This document shows, in pieces, positions 62,727-64,000 of a stretch of DNA of 64,000 bases. Below the pieces are notes generated by a model. The model was not told where the DNA came from, ran no database searches, and worked only from the letters and a program-made list of their open reading frames with translations. Both the position numbers and the translations under genes were made by a program. Every line of letters starts with the position of its first letter. Position 1 is the stretch's first letter. Origin of the DNA: UBA7672 sp965279205 (GTDB lineage Bacteria; Pseudomonadota; Alphaproteobacteria; Caulobacterales; Hyphomonadaceae); assembly GCA_965279205.1 (NCBI GenBank), contig OZ257144.1, forward strand, positions 2,542,001 through 2,606,000, written 5' to 3'.

Positions 62727-63119
62727 ATGCCTGCCCTCAATTCCTATCTCAAGAAAGCGCTAATCGCGGATGCGGTCGTTAGCGGTGCGGCCACCCTCGC
62801 CATGATCGGCGGCGCGGACCTCACCGCCGGCCTGTTTGGTCTTCCTTCCGCTCTGCTGTTCTGGTCAGGCGTCGCGATGATCCCGTTCGTAGCCCTTCTG
62901 ACCATGGTCATCCGCGCGGGCGCCGCTCCTACCGGACTCATCGTAGCGGTCATCGCCATCAACTTCGCCTGGGTCGCCGCAAGTCTCTTCGTGGCATTCG
63001 GCCCAGCCTTTGCGCCCAGCCTTCTCGGCAAGATCTTCGTCTGCGCCCAAGCGGCAATTGTGCTCGTGTTCGGCGAATTGCAGATCATGGGCCTGCGGCG
63101 CGCCGGCGCGATGGCCTGA
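62727..63119 (+). CDS. small four-helix membrane protein
   Basis: A 130-residue integral membrane protein with four hydrophobic segments and no recognisable catalytic motif. AGGAG lies 7 bases before ATG 62727; the frame is open upstream but without a start supported by a ribosome site. It is divergent from the MmyB-like regulator, the likely controller of its expression. Confidence 0.82.
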   Translation: MPALNSYLKKALIADAVVSGAATLAMIGGADLTAGLFGLPSALLFWSGVAMIPFVALLTMVIRAGAAPTGLIVAVIAINFAWVAASLFVAFGPAFAPSLLGKIFVCAQAAIVLVFGELQIMGLRRAGAMA

Positions 63120-63154
63120 CCTTTCCGAGCCTCTCGCTCGACTGCTCCTCCGGC

Positions 63155-63436
63155 TCAGGCTGGAGGAGCCTTTCCTGTTTCCAGGCCGAGGCTCATCAAC
63201 TTGTCGAGGACGAGGGCAAGCCTTTCTTCAGGCACGGGCATCGCGATGTTCACGTCCGCTGCCCAACGCAGGTAGGCGGCGACTTCATCGCGCGGCGCGC
63301 CGCGCATCAGCAGCGCGTACACCGGCCACACATAGCTGTCGTACTCGTCCGCCGGCACGCCACAGCCGATGGGATCCCACTCACCATGCAGGATGCCACG
63401 GATCGCCATCGACTCTGCCTTGGTGTCGCGGCTCAC
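63155..63436 (-). CDS. hypothetical protein
   Basis: A 93-residue acidic protein that I do not recognise. It contains EWDPIGCGVPADEYDSYVWP and an all-helical remainder; the arrangement suggests a small cytoplasmic regulator. The GTG start at 63436 overlaps the stop of the upstream TPR gene (GTGA), pointing to translational coupling. An ATG at 63409 is also possible. Confidence 0.68.
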   Translation of the reverse strand: MSRDTKAESMAIRGILHGEWDPIGCGVPADEYDSYVWPVYALLMRGAPRDEVAAYLRWAADVNIAMPVPEERLALVLDKLMSLGLETGKAPPA

Positions 63437-64000
63437 AGCATCTCGCGCGCCAGCGCCTGCGCGGCGGTCTTATCGCCCTTCAGCGCTGCCGCCAGCCGTG
63501 CTGCGCGCGCCTTCATCACTTCCTGCACATGGTCCGTCGCATCGGACGCCACCGCCCGCTCCAGCACCCGCACCGCCTCCGCACCATGCGCTTTCGCATC
63601 CAGCGCAGCCAGCGCTCGCCCATACTGCCAGTGCACACCCGCATCCCCCGGCGCCAGCCGCACGGCCGCCGCATAGTGCTCGCGCGCCGCCACCATGCTC
63701 GCCCCCATCACCCACGCACCCAACCCACCACCACGCCGCTCCACCTCCACATTCCACACCGCCAGGAACCCGTGCGCATAGAAATTGGAGGGATCCGCTT
63801 TCAACACCTCTTCCGCCAGTTTCTTGCCACGATCGCCATAACCGGCGGTCCAGGCCGCCATCACATCCATCTGGCGGCTCTTCAGCGACAGGGCGATCGC
63901 CAGCTGCAGCCGGCCTTCCTCGTGATCAGGATCGAGTTTCAGCGCTGCCTCGGCATCCTTCGAGGCCCGCTCTACAAGCGCGGCATCCGGCTCTCCGCTA
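63433..64000 (-). CDS. TPR-repeat protein (partial, 5' end outside window)
   Basis: The frame is open to the window edge, so the N-terminus is missing; 188 codons are visible. It has TPR-like repeats such as ALKLDPDHEEGRLQLA, EVLKADPSNFYAHGFLA and AAVRLAPGDAGVHWQYG, followed by a helical C-terminus. No signal or catalytic motif can be seen in this part. A start at 63870 would only give a 145-residue fragment. Confidence 0.78.
   Translation of the reverse strand, partial: SGEPDAALVERASKDAEAALKLDPDHEEGRLQLAIALSLKSRQMDVMAAWTAGYGDRGKKLAEEVLKADPSNFYAHGFLAVWNVEVERRGGGLGAWVMGASMVAAREHYAAAVRLAPGDAGVHWQYGRALAALDAKAHGAEAVRVLERAVASDATDHVQEVMKARAARLAAALKGDKTAAQALAREML

Noticed and set aside
1..64000. 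tRNA genes, CRISPR arrays, insertion sequences or prophage
   Set aside because: No T-arm consensus, no spaced direct repeats, no transposase or phage structural genes were seen on reading both strands.

Overview
The window is a compact, GC-rich (by eye about 63% G+C) bacterial chromosome segment with about 64 protein genes, almost all core or housekeeping. It suggests an alphaproteobacterium, most likely a Caulobacterales/Hyphomonadaceae-type organism. The evidence is a fused petABC operon in the order Rieske, cytochrome b, cytochrome c1; the lgt-midA-pgeF operon; the DUF1285-Nudix-DUF6111-cca cluster divergent from moxR-DUF58-DUF4159; an UrcA-family protein; and UbiK. This placement is inference from gene content. 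I see no prophage, insertion sequence, CRISPR array, tRNA or rRNA gene.

Layout. 0-5 kb: an OmpR-type two-component pair, a protealysin-like M4 protease with its emfourin-like inhibitor, then proC, a YbjN protein and ubiK. 5-9.3 kb: lgt, midA, pgeF, prs. 9.3-16 kb: a metallo-beta-lactamase-fold lipoprotein, a DUF5990 protein, an M56/M23 fusion sensor-peptidase with a BlaI repressor and a clear BlaI operator, a membrane-bound winged-helix/TPR regulator, and urcA. 16-23 kb: amt, an OmpA-like protein with a membrane-anchored repeat/HhH protein, rplY, pth, ychF. 23-32 kb: a propeller-amidohydrolase, a Bcr/CflA transporter, a cytochrome c-quinoprotein dehydrogenase, a GST, LysE and rlmJ. 32-39 kb: two paralogous TonB-like N-terminus proteins of unknown function, a ClpP-like protease, and an mtnP-lysE-gst-apt run linking methylthioadenosine breakdown to adenine salvage. 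38.8-46 kb: the bc1 complex, trmL, two paralogous small lipoproteins, hemF, tspO, and a 719-bp gene-free stretch with many hairpins and a palindromic repeat. 46-56 kb: cca, DUF6111, Nudix and DUF1285, divergent from a moxR-DUF58-DUF4159-VWA-like envelope operon. 56-64 kb: an SDR, a translationally coupled zinc-metallopeptidase/ATP-grasp pair, a CorC-type protein, an S24 repressor, an XRE/MmyB-like regulator divergent from a small membrane protein, and a TPR protein cut by the window edge.

The best candidates for under-described biology are: the M56-M23 fusion, which carries two extra LytM-like segments and sits under a BlaI operator overlapping a TTGACA promoter; the pair of TonB-like proteins with a new four-cysteine C-terminal domain; the metallopeptidase/ATP-grasp couple; the OmpA/HhH envelope pair; the twin C-x9-C-x-C lipoproteins; and the hairpin-dense gap at 45.35-45.94 kb. 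A genome-organisation feature also stands out: 10 of 13 convergent gene pairs end within 5 bases of each other, and five of these share bases of their stop codons.
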